64,000 nt of DNA from Oceanobacillus halophilus (GCF_003628505.1 NZ_RBZP01000002.1:310001-374000); one strand, 5' to 3'; shown: positions 37,922 to 47,301, numbered from the stretch's first letter. Notes: a model not told the origin generated them from the sequence alone. Made by a program: numbers and translations.

Positions 37922-39460
37922 CTATGCTACACGTTTTTCATCCTTTAACTTCTTCGTTTTCCTGAAATGACTCAAGATAACCAATAGTGCAATTACTAAG
38001 AATGCTAAGGATATTGGTCTAGTAAAGAACACACTTATATCTCCACCGGATAAAACAAAAACTTGCCTAATTGATTCTTCTAATTTCGGTCCAAGAACAA
38101 AACCAATAACTACCCCTACTAATGGAATTTCTACTTTTTTCAACAGAAAACCCAATATTCCAAAAATAAACATTAAAATAATGTCAAAAGAAGCTTGACT
38201 GTATCCGTATGTCCCTGCAATACATAGTACTAGAATTACTGGCATTAACACTGTCGGGCGTATTACTGCAATTTTACGGAAAATATTACTTGTATACCAA
38301 TTTATAACTAAACAGAACAATGATGCCATTATCATCCCTGCAAATATCCCATATACAATCGGACCATTTGTTTCAATAAGTTGCGGACCTGGAATTATGC
38401 CATGAATAATTAACGCACCAAAGATTAAAGCAGCAGTTGCATCTCCAGGTATACCTAGGGACAAAAGTGGAATAAGGTTTGAACTACCTACAGCACTGTT
38501 TGCAGTCTCAGCTGCAACTAGGCCTTCTTTTTCACCTTTCCCAAAGTTATCTCCTTTTTTAGATTTACTCTTTGCTTGTGCGTAACTAACAAACGAAGCT
38601 GTAACTGGTCCTAAACCTGGGAGAGCACCAATTAAAGTACCAATTATCGAAGAGCGTCCAAGTGTTCTCCTAACTTCTGAAACTTCCTTCCAAGTTAAGT
38701 TATCCTTATGCTTATCCACATTTTTACTTTTATCGTTCGTTTCAATTTCAGAAATGTTCGACTTCAATCTTTTTGTTTTATCACGATAGTGTTGACTCAT
38801 AGTTTCAAACACTTCTGAAACTGCCAGTAAGCCAATAACTAGTGCAATAATACTAACAGAACCAGAAAGTTCAACCATGCCAAAATCAAAGCGTGGTATT
38901 GAGGTTACAGGATCTGCCCCAACTGTTGCAATTAATAATCCTAATAATACAGAAATAAGGTTTTTGGCAATTGAGTTTCCTGTTATCATTATTATTAAAA
39001 CTAATGCAAAAATAACTAGAGAAGCATTCTCGGTTGGTCCAAATCGTAATGCAGCAGATGCTAGTAAACCAGCAGTGAAAATAAGAACTAAATTACCTAC
39101 TAGGTCACCTGTTGTCGATGACACTAAAGCAAGTCTTATAGTCTTACGTGGATAGCCTTTCTGTTTTAGTGCATATCCATCAAGAGCAGTAGCCGCTGCA
39201 GCAGGAGTTCCAGGAGCATTAAACATTATTGCAGAAATACTCCCACCAAACATCCCACCTTTATACATAGCTATTAGCATACTAATACCTACAATAGGAT
39301 CCAAATAGAATGTAACTGGTAAGATCAAGGCAATTCCCATAGTTGCAGTCAATCCAGGTATCGCACCCAAAAATGTGCCAGATAAAACACCAGCTAAAAT
39401 TAAAAGAATTGTCATAGGAGTAAACATCATAGAGAAACCTTCTGCTATTTGTGTAAACAT
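37922..39460 (-). CDS. Tripartite tricarboxylate transporter large membrane subunit (TctA family)
   Basis: A 512-residue integral membrane protein with about 11-12 hydrophobic helices. TctA signatures are GAIPGLTATMGIALILPVT near 33 and SAIMFNAPGTPAAAATALDGY near 75, and the symmetric repeat ALPGLGPVTASFVSYAQAK/IPLLSLGIPGDATAALIFGAL in the second half. It is the pore of a binding-protein-dependent secondary importer, driven by an ion gradient. AAGGAGG precedes ATG 39460. It follows the TctB gene by 33 bases, and the binding proteins are encoded further downstream in the same operon. Confidence 0.95.
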   Translation of the reverse strand: MFTQIAEGFSMMFTPMTILLILAGVLSGTFLGAIPGLTATMGIALILPVTFYLDPIVGISMLIAMYKGGMFGGSISAIMFNAPGTPAAAATALDGYALKQKGYPRKTIRLALVSSTTGDLVGNLVLIFTAGLLASAALRFGPTENASLVIFALVLIIMITGNSIAKNLISVLLGLLIATVGADPVTSIPRFDFGMVELSGSVSIIALVIGLLAVSEVFETMSQHYRDKTKRLKSNISEIETNDKSKNVDKHKDNLTWKEVSEVRRTLGRSSIIGTLIGALPGLGPVTASFVSYAQAKSKSKKGDNFGKGEKEGLVAAETANSAVGSSNLIPLLSLGIPGDATAALIFGALIIHGIIPGPQLIETNGPIVYGIFAGMIMASLFCLVINWYTSNIFRKIAVIRPTVLMPVILVLCIAGTYGYSQASFDIILMFIFGILGFLLKKVEIPLVGVVIGFVLGPKLEESIRQVFVLSGGDISVFFTRPISLAFLVIALLVILSHFRKTKKLKDEKRVA

Positions 39461-39493
39461 CTTTACCTACACCTCCTTAGGTTTGGAGTCTTT

Positions 39494-39940
39494 TCAAAAC
39501 AGAATTCCAGAAGGGAAATACAAAGCCAATATTTGTGTGAATAATATATAAATCGAGGCCGGTAACATAACACTTAAAGTGAGTGTAATTTTCCACCCTT
39601 CACCAAGTACCCGTAAAAGAGCGATTATAAATAGAATGGACATGACAAAAAAACCAATCTTCTGAATTAAAAATATATAAGCCGTATATATTAAAATATT
39701 TAACCCAACATATTTAAAAACTTTTCTATTGAATTTAAAAAATTCGGTCTTCTTATTAAAAAATAATGAAACAAATTTAAACATGCTGACTATTAATAAA
39801 CCTGCAGCATACACATAAGGCATTAGTCTAGGTTCGCCACTTTGGATTTCCATCGGTATAAGAACTAGTACAAGTAACAATCCGAATAATGCTATTAATC
39901 CATATATGTGTGTTTCTTTAATTTTAAAGTAATTATTCAT
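39494..39940 (-). CDS. Tripartite tricarboxylate transporter small membrane subunit (TctB family)
   Basis: A 148-residue four-helix membrane protein from ATG 39940, which has GGAGGGAGA before it; the frame upstream to 39958 contains that site. Helices lie near residues 12-28, 40-57, 75-95 and 105-145. Size and position next to TctA identify it as TctB, which is poorly conserved in sequence. It completes the importer with TctA and two TctC proteins. Confidence 0.88.
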   Translation of the reverse strand: MNNYFKIKETHIYGLIALFGLLLVLVLIPMEIQSGEPRLMPYVYAAGLLIVSMFKFVSLFFNKKTEFFKFNRKVFKYVGLNILIYTAYIFLIQKIGFFVMSILFIIALLRVLGEGWKITLTLSVMLPASIYILFTQILALYFPSGILF

Positions 39941-40001
39941 TCTCTCCCTCCGCACCAAAGTATTTTAAAGTCTGTAAAATAAATAATAAGTAAGTTTAAA
40001 A

Positions 40002-40409
40002 TTAGTTATAACTTAATTGTATTTCAAGATTTTTCCTCAGTTGTTCTGGGATGGGAATGCTTATTCCTTTTAAGTTGTCATAACAGACGAGTACAAGTTC
40101 ACTTTTTGCAATAATAGCTTGAGAATCTTTACTTTTAAGTAATTGAGTAACTGTGAAACTTTTATTACCAATTCTTTCTATATTGGTAATTACAGTTAGA
40201 ATTTGCCCTGCAAAAGCTTGTTGTTTGTAGTCACACTTGATGGAAGCTATTATAAGATTAAAGGAAGAACTTCTATCTGGATAAATAACATTGAAAAACT
40301 TTCCCCTAGCTTCTTCAAAATATCTAAAATGACTTGTATTATTTACATGACCTATTGCATCTGTCTCACATAACCTAACGAATATTTCTACTTCGTGAGA
40401 ATACGGCAT
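40002..40409 (-). CDS. Acyl-CoA thioesterase, YbgC/4HBT type, copy 1
   Basis: A 135-residue hotdog thioesterase from ATG 40409, preceded by GGTGGAGG at nine bases. The GTG at 40451, which overlaps the TetR stop, would put this site inside the gene. The motif LCETDAIGHVNNTSHFRYFEEAR holds the catalytic Asp. It is a paralogue of the gene at 37475-37864, and the two bracket tctB and tctA. It directly follows the TetR gene in the operon. Confidence 0.9.
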   Translation of the reverse strand: MPYSHEVEIFVRLCETDAIGHVNNTSHFRYFEEARGKFFNVIYPDRSSSFNLIIASIKCDYKQQAFAGQILTVITNIERIGNKSFTVTQLLKSKDSQAIIAKSELVLVCYDNLKGISIPIPEQLRKNLEIQLSYN

Positions 40410-40447
40410 TGTTGAGTTCCTCCACCTATTATTCTTAATCGCATTTT

Positions 40448-41011
40448 TCACGCTTTTATTCCATTCAAAATCAATTCTAAATATAAATCTACAAGTTCTT
40501 TCTCACCTATTTCTCCATCTGAGTTATACCAATAGTAACTTCGATTTGCAATACTAAGAATTCCAATTGTAAGAATATCGGATCTTACATTATTATTAAA
40601 TTCTCCTACTTGAACTCCTTCCTCTATCATCAGTTGAAAGTTGTTCCGAAACTCTTTTCTTTTCTTTTTAATCTGGTCCATATTACTCTGGTTCAAATGC
40701 CGCATCTCTCTAAATAGTATTCTTGCATTTGGTCCATGACTTTTTATTTTCTTAATTAGTAAATAGATAATGCCATATAGTTTATCTATGTAATTCTTAT
40801 CTTTATCCTCTAAGATAATTTGCTGTTCTCCCAACAATTCTTGAAGATAAGATAAATGTATATCCCTTAATAGTTCTTGCTTACTGTTAAAATAGTAATA
40901 AAATGTTCCCTTTGTAACACCAATATTGCCGACTATATCTTGAATGGACGTCTCGATGAACCCTTTTTCATCGAATAATTCTATGCTTTTTCTAATAATA
41001 TTTTCCTTCAC
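40448..41011 (-). CDS. TetR family transcriptional regulator
   Basis: A TetR protein of about 187 residues. The N-terminal helix-turn-helix is IRKSIELFDEKGFIETSIQD followed by IVGNIGVTKGTFYYYFNSKQELL; the C-terminal ligand domain is unassigned. I place the start at GTG 41011 (nine bases from GAGAGG); ATG 41056 has no site. It is the only local regulator in the 47197-33440 operon and sits within it, so it is the natural candidate to bind the two dyads at 47244-47261 and 47365-47382 and be displaced by an acyl-CoA, as FadR- and PaaR-type TetR proteins are. Autoregulation would follow. Confidence 0.92.
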   Translation of the reverse strand: MKENIIRKSIELFDEKGFIETSIQDIVGNIGVTKGTFYYYFNSKQELLRDIHLSYLQELLGEQQIILEDKDKNYIDKLYGIIYLLIKKIKSHGPNARILFREMRHLNQSNMDQIKKKRKEFRNNFQLMIEEGVQVGEFNNNVRSDILTIGILSIANRSYYWYNSDGEIGEKELVDLYLELILNGIKA

Positions 41012-41086
41012 AGTCAATTTCCTCTCTATTATTATTCTTGCACAAACCACTTTCATATAGTCGACAATATGGTATTAATTTACAAC

Positions 41087-42256
41087 CTATGCTCTCTCAA
41101 TAATTAGTGCTATTCCCTGTCCGCCACCAATACATGCAGTAACTAAACCGTATTTTCCGTCTGAACGTTTTAATTCATACACAGCCTTCGTTAGAAGAAT
41201 TGCACCAGTTGCACCTAGAGGATGCCCGTGTGCAATGGCTCCCCCGTTTACATTTAGTTTCTCAGGATTAAAATATAATTCCCTATCACATGCAATGACC
41301 TGAGAAGCAAAAGCTTCATTTAGTTCAATAATATCCATATCTTTTAGGCTAAGTCCCGATTTCTCCAATACTTTTTTCGTTGCCGGTACTGGACCAATCC
41401 CCATAATATTTGGATCTACACCTGCAACAGCAGAAGTACGAATGGTAGCTAACGGTGTAAGCCCTAATTCTTCCGCCTTTTCTCTAGACATTATGACCAA
41501 CGCAGATGCTGCATCATTTAACCCAGAACTGCTTCCTGCTGTTACGGAACCATCTTTTACAAAAGCAGGTGGGAGTTTAGCTAACGCTTCTAACGTTGTA
41601 TTCGGACGTGGGTGTTCGTCTTTATCAAATACAACAGGATTCCCTTTACGAACAGGCACTGTTATTGGAACAATTTGCTCATCAAAGTATCCTTCTTCCA
41701 TAGCCTTAGCCATTCTTTCTTGACTTCTTAATGCATATTCATCCTGTTCTTCTCTACTAATATTGTATTTCTTTACTAGATTTTCTGCTGTTATCCCCAT
41801 AGGTGGGTCACCTATCTCTTTTGGTGATAGTTGTGATTTTCTAAAGTTTGGAAGTGCTGGGCTATATGCTTTCTCTGGACGGTCCATTAAATATGGCGCG
41901 CGACTCATGCTTTCTGTACCACCAGCGATATATACATCCCCAGTACCTGATTGTATTGCTTGTGCAGCGAGAGCCACTGCATTAATTCCTGATCCACATT
42001 GACGATCAACCGTAAGTCCAGGTAAGTTTGGAGATAGACCCGTCTGTAACGCTGTAAGTCTAGCAATATTTCCGCCACCACTTAGTACATTTCCAAGGAT
42101 CACATCATCTATTGATTCGGGGTCAATATTTGCTCGTTTTACGGCTTCTTTTATAACTTCGGCTCCAAAAACATGAGCTGGAACAGTTGCCAATGCACCA
42201 CCTTGCCTTGCAATTGCTGTTCGAACTGCTGATACAATTACTGCATCTCTTTTCAT
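41087..42256 (-). CDS. Acetyl-CoA acyltransferase (thiolase)
   Basis: A 389-residue thiolase with the acyl-accepting Cys in VDRQCGSG (C87), the His in GHPLGATGA (H345) and the base Cys in CIGGGQG (C375). It cleaves 3-ketoacyl-CoA with CoA to acetyl-CoA (or propionyl-CoA, for branched chains) and a shortened acyl-CoA. It lies just after the SDR gene and before the TetR gene, completing the spiral of this operon. Start ATG 42256 follows GGAG. Confidence 0.95.
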   Translation of the reverse strand: MKRDAVIVSAVRTAIARQGGALATVPAHVFGAEVIKEAVKRANIDPESIDDVILGNVLSGGGNIARLTALQTGLSPNLPGLTVDRQCGSGINAVALAAQAIQSGTGDVYIAGGTESMSRAPYLMDRPEKAYSPALPNFRKSQLSPKEIGDPPMGITAENLVKKYNISREEQDEYALRSQERMAKAMEEGYFDEQIVPITVPVRKGNPVVFDKDEHPRPNTTLEALAKLPPAFVKDGSVTAGSSSGLNDAASALVIMSREKAEELGLTPLATIRTSAVAGVDPNIMGIGPVPATKKVLEKSGLSLKDMDIIELNEAFASQVIACDRELYFNPEKLNVNGGAIAHGHPLGATGAILLTKAVYELKRSDGKYGLVTACIGGGQGIALIIERA

Positions 42257-42294
42257 ACGTCATTAACTCCTTATCATTTTATTTTTGGTGATCA

Positions 42295-43068
42295 TTACAT
42301 TGCACTTTTTCCACCATCAACTACAATAGTTTCTCCAGTTACAAAATCTGATGCTGCTGTTGCCAAAAATAACGCTGCACCTTTTAAATCATTTTCTGAT
42401 CCAAATTTTCTAAGTGGTGTTCTATCGCGCATTTCGTCACCACCACGTTCAATAAGTACTCTCGACATTTTTGTTGGAAAGAAACCTGGCGCAATTGCAT
42501 TAACGTAGATTCCACGAGGCCCCCATTTAACAGCTAGGTCTTTAGTAAAAGTAATAACAGCACCTTTACTAGAGTTGTATCCAATTGCATCCATATACTT
42601 AGGATTTGATCCTCTTAGTCCAGCAACAGAGGCAATATTAATAATTTTTCCATAGTCTTGTTCAGTCATAACCTTACCGACTGCTTGTGACATTAAAAAT
42701 GTACCGACAACATTAACATTCATCACTTTCTGAAATGCTTCTAACGGCATTTCATCAACGGGAGCTCCCCATGATGCTCCACTATTATTAACTAATATGT
42801 CAATTCTCCCAAACTCTTTTACCGTCTTCTCAACAACATTCTTAATATCATCGGGATTCGTAACATCACATTTTAATGCTAATGTTTTCGTTCCCTTTTC
42901 TTCTAATTGTTTACTTACTTCTTTACAGTTTTCTTCTTTTCTGGAACAAACAACTATATTTGCTCCGGCTTCAGCAAACCCTTCAGCAATTTGCTGACCT
43001 AGTCCTCTACCTCCACCAGTTATGATTGCAGTTTTTCCAGTTAAATCGAAAAGCTCTTTTACATGCAT
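42295..43068 (-). CDS. SDR family oxidoreductase
   Basis: A 257-residue classical SDR from ATG 43068, which has GGGAGGG eight bases upstream. Motifs are TGGGRGLG near 17, NNSGASWGAP, IINIASVAG, GYNSSKGAV (Tyr and Lys catalytic), and FVTGETIVVDGG. It is paralogous to the protein at 25422-26195. It sits between the ACAD10/11-like dehydrogenase gene and the thiolase gene. By analogy with LvaD of the levulinate operon it could reduce a 4-ketoacyl-CoA to 4-hydroxyacyl-CoA, or act on a 3-hydroxyacyl-CoA. Both roles are inference. Confidence 0.92.
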   Translation of the reverse strand: MHVKELFDLTGKTAIITGGGRGLGQQIAEGFAEAGANIVVCSRKEENCKEVSKQLEEKGTKTLALKCDVTNPDDIKNVVEKTVKEFGRIDILVNNSGASWGAPVDEMPLEAFQKVMNVNVVGTFLMSQAVGKVMTEQDYGKIINIASVAGLRGSNPKYMDAIGYNSSKGAVITFTKDLAVKWGPRGIYVNAIAPGFFPTKMSRVLIERGGDEMRDRTPLRKFGSENDLKGAALFLATAASDFVTGETIVVDGGKSAM

Positions 43069-43092
43069 TAATATCCCTCCCATGATTTCTCA

Positions 43093-44298
43093 TTATTGAT
43101 ATTTCTTTAACTCCTGTCTGGCAATAGCTCTCCGGTGCACTTCATCTGGACCATCAGCCAATCTTAATGTACGAATTTTCACCCAACTAGATGCTAGTGG
43201 GAAATCTTCTGTTACACCTGCTGCACCGAATGCTTGAATTGCTTTGTCTAATATTTCCAATGCCATATTAGGCGCTACAACTTTAATCATAGCAATTTCT
43301 GCTTTTGCTTCTTTATTTCCGACTGTATCCATCATATAAGCAGCCTTAAGTGTTAAAAGTCTAGCTTGCTCTATGTTTATTCTTGCATCTGCAATCCACT
43401 CTTGTATAACTCCTTGTTCCGCTAACTTCTTCCCAAATGTTTCTCTTTCTTGTACGCGTTTACATAATAATTCTAATGCCCTTTCAGCTGCACCAATTGT
43501 TCTCATACAATGATGAATTCTACCAGGCCCTAGTCTTCCCTGGGCAATTTCGAATCCCCTTCCTTCACCTAATAGCATGTTAGAGGCTGGTACACGTACA
43601 TCTTTGTATTCTATTTCAGCATGACCGTGAGGAGCATGGTCATAACCGAACACCGGTAATAAACGTTTAACTTTTACACCAGGTGTATCAAGTGGGACTA
43701 GTATCATAGATTGCTGTTTATGTTTTGGTGCGGTAGGATCATTTTTCCCCATTACAATCGCAATTTTACAACGTGGGTCCCCTGCACCAGATGACCACCA
43801 TTTCGTTCCATTAATTACATATTCATCTCCATCACGAACAATACTAGCTTGAATATTTGTAGCATCTGATGAAGCCACATCTGGTTCCGTCATTGAGAAA
43901 CAAGAACGAATCTCCCCATCTAACAAAGGTTTTAACCATTTTTCCTTATGTTCTTCTGTTCCGTAACGAACTATCGTTTCCATGTTTCCTGTATCTGGTG
44001 CTGCACAATTAAAAACCTCTGGAGCAATACTTGAGCGCCCCATAATTTCGCATAATGGTGCGTATTCCAAATTCGTTAACCCCGCACCATGTTCACTCTG
44101 AGGTAAGAATAGATTCCAAAGGCCTTCCTCTTTGGCTTTTTGCTTTAGCTCTTCCATAATAGGAGGGACTACTGCAAATCTATCATTAGATTGAAGTTGT
44201 TCCTCGTATAATTTCTCATTTGGGTAGACATATTTATCCATGAAATTATTTAGTTTTTCTTGTAAACCCTTTACTTTATCCGAATATTCGAAGTACAT
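43093..44298 (-). CDS. ACAD10/11-type acyl-CoA dehydrogenase
   Basis: A 401-residue protein very close in pattern to the C-terminal half of human ACAD11. It has [14 protein letters not shown] at 96-109, [16 protein letters not shown] at 133-148, [15 protein letters not shown] at 167-181, [14 protein letters not shown] at 254-267, and [11 protein letters not shown] at 380-390. The last has Asp (D382) where most acyl-CoA dehydrogenases carry the catalytic Glu. ACAD10/11 and LvaC act on 4-phosphorylated acyl-CoA made by an APH-fold kinase, eliminating phosphate to give an enoyl-CoA. Such a kinase is encoded at 36364 in this operon. AAAGGAG precedes ATG 44298. Confidence 0.93.
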   Translation of the reverse strand: MYFEYSDKVKGLQEKLNNFMDKYVYPNEKLYEEQLQSNDRFAVVPPIMEELKQKAKEEGLWNLFLPQSEHGAGLTNLEYAPLCEIMGRSSIAPEVFNCAAPDTGNMETIVRYGTEEHKEKWLKPLLDGEIRSCFSMTEPDVASSDATNIQASIVRDGDEYVINGTKWWSSGAGDPRCKIAIVMGKNDPTAPKHKQQSMILVPLDTPGVKVKRLLPVFGYDHAPHGHAEIEYKDVRVPASNMLLGEGRGFEIAQGRLGPGRIHHCMRTIGAAERALELLCKRVQERETFGKKLAEQGVIQEWIADARINIEQARLLTLKAAYMMDTVGNKEAKAEIAMIKVVAPNMALEILDKAIQAFGAAGVTEDFPLASSWVKIRTLRLADGPDEVHRRAIARQELKKYQ

Positions 44299-44345
44299 AA
44301 GACTTATCTCCTTTAAATAGATTTTTAATTAAATTTTAATACCTA

Positions 44346-44744
44346 TTATTTTTTCACGAAACGCACTGCACCTTTGATTACAACTTTGCCATCTTGATTA
44401 ATAGCCTTCACATCGAAATCTGAATATTCGTCTGTACTTTCAATTATTTCTGCCTTAAGAGTTATTACATCATTAATAAACACCATTCCAGCAAACCTTA
44501 TCCTGTAATCCTGTATAAATCCTTGTTCGTAATAAGGTGTAAAAAGTTTTGCCAGATTGCCCATCGTCCACATTCCATGAGCAATAATACCTGGTAATCC
44601 TACTTTCTCTGCTTCTTCATCAATTGTGTGAATTGGGTTAAAATCTCCTGAAGCCCCTGAGTACTTAATTAGGTCCATCCTAGTTACAGGTTCTAGGGTT
44701 ATTTCCAGTGTATCCCCTGAAATAAGTTCAACTAATTGTTTCAT
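44346..44744 (-). CDS. MaoC-type (R)-specific enoyl-CoA hydratase/dehydratase subunit
   Basis: A 132-residue hotdog protein with the hydratase-2 motif SGDFNPIHTIDEEAEKVG followed by LPGIIAHGMWTMG; the Asp and His of DFNPIH are the catalytic pair. It overlaps the upstream gene by 4 bases (ATGA type), implying a coupled heteromer with the FAS1-like dehydratase half. AGGGAGG lies before ATG 44744. Together the pair should hydrate 2-enoyl-CoA to (R)-3-hydroxyacyl-CoA, like mycobacterial HadAB or ChsH-type enzymes. Confidence 0.92.
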   Translation of the reverse strand: MKQLVELISGDTLEITLEPVTRMDLIKYSGASGDFNPIHTIDEEAEKVGLPGIIAHGMWTMGNLAKLFTPYYEQGFIQDYRIRFAGMVFINDVITLKAEIIESTDEYSDFDVKAINQDGKVVIKGAVRFVKK

Positions 44745-45190
44745 GCCTTCAACGCCTCCCTTACAGCTTCATTAATAATCACAATCGATTCCTCAGTAAA
44801 GATAAGGTTTCCGTCCAAATCTTCTCCATATCGTTTTGTAACCAAAAAGCCCATTAAACCATTCTTACCCGTTTTATCGTAGTAATCTTTTACTTCTGTA
44901 TAGCAATTTATTTCTTCACCAACAAGTAGTGGTCGATTATAATGATATATTTGCTCTCCATGGATTAATCCCTTATTAGGTAGATTCAGCCCTTCAACCT
45001 TTCCAAAGTCAAAAGTACGAGGGAAAGTTGGAGGTGCAATGTTTTGTCCATATCTAGATTGTTTACCTATCACTTCATCAATATAGATAGGATGTGAATC
45101 ACCAATTGATTCTGCAAAACGTTTAACCAAACCTCTTTCAACAACGTTTTTAACTTTTCTAGATCTTTTTCCTACTAAATCTTTAAACAT
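44741..45190 (-). CDS. MaoC N-terminal/FAS1-like dehydratase-domain protein
   Basis: A 149-residue hotdog protein from ATG 45190, which follows AAGGGAG at eight bases; the longer frame to 45244 runs back over the SDR stop and has no site. It has VKRFAESIGDSHPIYID near 23-39, IAPPTFPRTF, and YNRPLLVGEEINCYTEV near 84. It lacks the DxxxxH active site of its partner and is typical of the structural/substrate-binding half of two-subunit MaoC hydratases. It overlaps the MaoC subunit gene by 4 bases. Confidence 0.9.
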   Translation of the reverse strand: MFKDLVGKRSRKVKNVVERGLVKRFAESIGDSHPIYIDEVIGKQSRYGQNIAPPTFPRTFDFGKVEGLNLPNKGLIHGEQIYHYNRPLLVGEEINCYTEVKDYYDKTGKNGLMGFLVTKRYGEDLDGNLIFTEESIVIINEAVREALKA

Positions 45191-45218
45191 ACACACATCT
45201 CCCTTATAAAAATATACG

Positions 45219-45983
45219 TTACGTTTTTGGCCCACCAGCAACATAGATTACCTGACCGTTTACAAATGATGATTTCTCATCTGCAAAGAATGCAACGGCA
45301 TTCGCAATATCGGCAGGTTTACCACTTCTAGCTACAGGAATTTTGGTAACACTATGTTTCACAAACTCATCAAATGGAACTCCTACTCTTTCTGCTGTTG
45401 CTTTTGTCATTTCTGTTTCAATGAATCCCGGTGCAACAGAGTTTGCAGTGATTCCATATTTTCCAAGTTCAATAGCTAGTGTTTTCGTCAATCCTTGCAA
45501 ACCAGCTTTTGCTGTTGCATAATTTGCTTGCCCTCGATTCCCAAGAGCAGATGTAGATGAGATATTAATAATTCTTCCATACTTTTGATCTACCATATAT
45601 TTTTGTACTGCTCTTGCTGCATTAAACGACCCTTTTAAATGAACATCCATTACTTGTTCCCAGTCACTATCTGTCATCTTGAATAATAGATTATCACGAA
45701 TAATACCTGCATTATTAACAAGTATATCTATTTTCCCATACATTGAAGCTACTTCTTGAACTATTGATTCAACCTCATCTTTGTTAACAACATTTGCTTT
45801 TTTTGCATATAATTCATAGCCCTTTTGTGAAAAATCTTTCTCTAGTTCATTCAATGCTTCTTCATTAATATCAATAACTGCCACTTTCGCCCCTTCTTCT
45901 GCAAACCTTAAAGCAACACCTTTTCCAATTCCTCTACTACCACCTGTAATAAAAGCTACTCTACCTTCAAAATTCCTAGCCAT
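45219..45983 (-). CDS. FabG-like SDR, probable (R)-3-hydroxyacyl-CoA dehydrogenase
   Basis: A 254-residue SDR close to 3-oxoacyl-ACP reductases: TGGSRGIGKG near 12-21, NNAGIIRDNLLFKMTD near 91, INISSTSALGNRGQ, the YATAKAG catalytic motif, and APGFIETEMT near 183-192. Next to a MaoC hydratase pair it most likely oxidises (R)-3-hydroxyacyl-CoA to the ketoacyl-CoA for the thiolase at 41087. AGGAGG precedes ATG 45983. It lies 35 bases after the first acyl-CoA dehydrogenase gene of the operon. A fatty-acid-synthesis role is less likely in this setting. Confidence 0.92.
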   Translation of the reverse strand: MARNFEGRVAFITGGSRGIGKGVALRFAEEGAKVAVIDINEEALNELEKDFSQKGYELYAKKANVVNKDEVESIVQEVASMYGKIDILVNNAGIIRDNLLFKMTDSDWEQVMDVHLKGSFNAARAVQKYMVDQKYGRIINISSTSALGNRGQANYATAKAGLQGLTKTLAIELGKYGITANSVAPGFIETEMTKATAERVGVPFDEFVKHSVTKIPVARSGKPADIANAVAFFADEKSSFVNGQVIYVAGGPKT

Positions 45984-46018
45984 CTTTCATTCCTCCTATT
46001 GTGTATTTATGTCTACTT

Positions 46019-47197
46019 TTAGATATATTGACCTATTTTGACATTACCTTTTAGTAAATTCCTAGATATAATCAAGCGCTGTATTTCATCTGTGCCATCA
46101 TATATTCTCCATAGTCTTGCCTCACGATACCAGCGTTCGATTGGTAATTCTCTTGTGTACCCCATTCCACCATGAATTTGTAATACCCGATCAATTACTC
46201 GGTTCGCCATATTCGCACCATACAATTTAGCCATTGAAGCTAAATGACGGTTATCTTCTCCTTGGTCAAGGGTAAATGCTGCATTAATTGCCAGCCATTT
46301 AGCTGCTTCTATCTCAACTGCAGAATCTGCTATTTGCCACTGAATTGCTTGTCTATCAGCAATCGGTTTACCAAACGTTTCTCGTTCTTTGGCGTAATCA
46401 ATTGCCATTTGAAGTAACCTTTCTGATGCACCTACTGCACGAGCTCCGACAATCCATCTTGCAAAACCAATCCACTCTAACCCTAAATTATATCCACCAT
46501 GTAATTCTCCCAGTATATTTTCTTCAGGTACTCGGACATTTTCGAAAACTAGACCAGCTGGACCCCATTCTCCCATTGTATGAATGTATTCTGACTTCCA
46601 ACCCATATCACGGTCAGCAATAAAACATGTAACCCCCTGTCTTCCTCTCGTCTTTTGATGTAATTCTTTATCAGTAATTGCTATAACCATTACAAAATCA
46701 GCTTCATTTCCACCAGTGATAAATGTTTTTTCACCATTTAACACCCATTCATTACCATCTTTAACAGCAGTCATTTTAATATTTTGTGTATCAGATCCTG
46801 CACCAGGTTCTGTCATAGCAAAGCAAGATTTTTTGTCACCGTTTATTGTTGGTATTAAATATTTCTCTTTCTGTTCATCGTTCGCATAATAAAGAATATT
46901 ATCTGCTGAGCCTCCAAATTTGAAAGGTACAAATGTCTTTGAAACTTCCATTGATACAATCGCTTGCATCATTTGTCCTAAATTTGCACCACCAAATTCT
47001 TCTGGGGTATTGATTCCCCAGAATCCTGCTTCCTTTGCTTTTAATGTTAATTCTTCTTGCTTTTCAACAGATAGACTTGGTTTTCCTTCTCTTTCATTTC
47101 GTAGTACTTCACTCTCTAATGGAATTAATTCTTTTTCAACAAATTTACGAATCGTTTCTTGAACCATTTTTTGCTCTTCTGTTAAACGTAAGTGCAT
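46019..47197 (-). CDS. Acyl-CoA dehydrogenase
   Basis: A 392-residue acyl-CoA dehydrogenase with FAMTEPGAGSDTQN near 131, WVLNGEKTFITGG, and the C-terminal RIYDGTDEIQRLIIS. The residue at the usual catalytic Glu place is Asp (about D367), a known but minority variant. First gene of the sixteen-gene operon, with AGGAGAGG before ATG 47197 and the regulated promoter at 47259-47287. It should perform the first oxidation of the imported and activated acyl chain, with electrons passed to ETF (not encoded here). Confidence 0.94.
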   Translation of the reverse strand: MHLRLTEEQKMVQETIRKFVEKELIPLESEVLRNEREGKPSLSVEKQEELTLKAKEAGFWGINTPEEFGGANLGQMMQAIVSMEVSKTFVPFKFGGSADNILYYANDEQKEKYLIPTINGDKKSCFAMTEPGAGSDTQNIKMTAVKDGNEWVLNGEKTFITGGNEADFVMVIAITDKELHQKTRGRQGVTCFIADRDMGWKSEYIHTMGEWGPAGLVFENVRVPEENILGELHGGYNLGLEWIGFARWIVGARAVGASERLLQMAIDYAKERETFGKPIADRQAIQWQIADSAVEIEAAKWLAINAAFTLDQGEDNRHLASMAKLYGANMANRVIDRVLQIHGGMGYTRELPIERWYREARLWRIYDGTDEIQRLIISRNLLKGNVKIGQYI

Positions 47198-47243
47198 TTT
47201 TTTCCTCTCCTTTTGTAAATATATTCATGACTTTTGGTATTAA

Positions 47244-47261
47244 ACTAACTAGTCAGTATGT
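47244..47261. promoter_or_regulatory. TetR-type operator 1, overlapping the -10 region
   Basis: ACTAACTAGTCAGTATGT, matching operator 2 at 15 of 18 positions and itself an imperfect dyad. It overlaps the proposed -10 element of the operon starting at 47197, so a bound repressor would block transcription. The TetR protein encoded at 40448-41011 is the likely ligand. Confidence 0.65.
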
Positions 47262-47287
47262 ATAATTCTCAAAGCTTTCCGAAGCAA
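47259..47287 (-). promoter_or_regulatory. Candidate sigma-A promoter of the long operon
   Basis: On the minus strand TTGCTT (47282-47287) and TATACA (47259-47264) are separated by exactly 17 bases, about 60 bases before the start at 47197. The -35 match is weak, as expected for a regulated promoter. It is flanked by the cre box and overlapped by operator 1. Confidence 0.5.
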
Positions 47288-47301
47288 TGGAATCGTTTTC
47301 A
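47288..47301 (-). promoter_or_regulatory. Cre-like box (CcpA site)
   Basis: TGGAATCGTTTTCA on the plus strand fits the cre consensus TGWAANCGNTNWCA at all but one fixed position (G for W at position 3). It abuts the proposed -35 element of the 47197 operon, a place where CcpA binding could affect transcription. Suggests carbon catabolite repression of the pathway. Confidence 0.55.
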
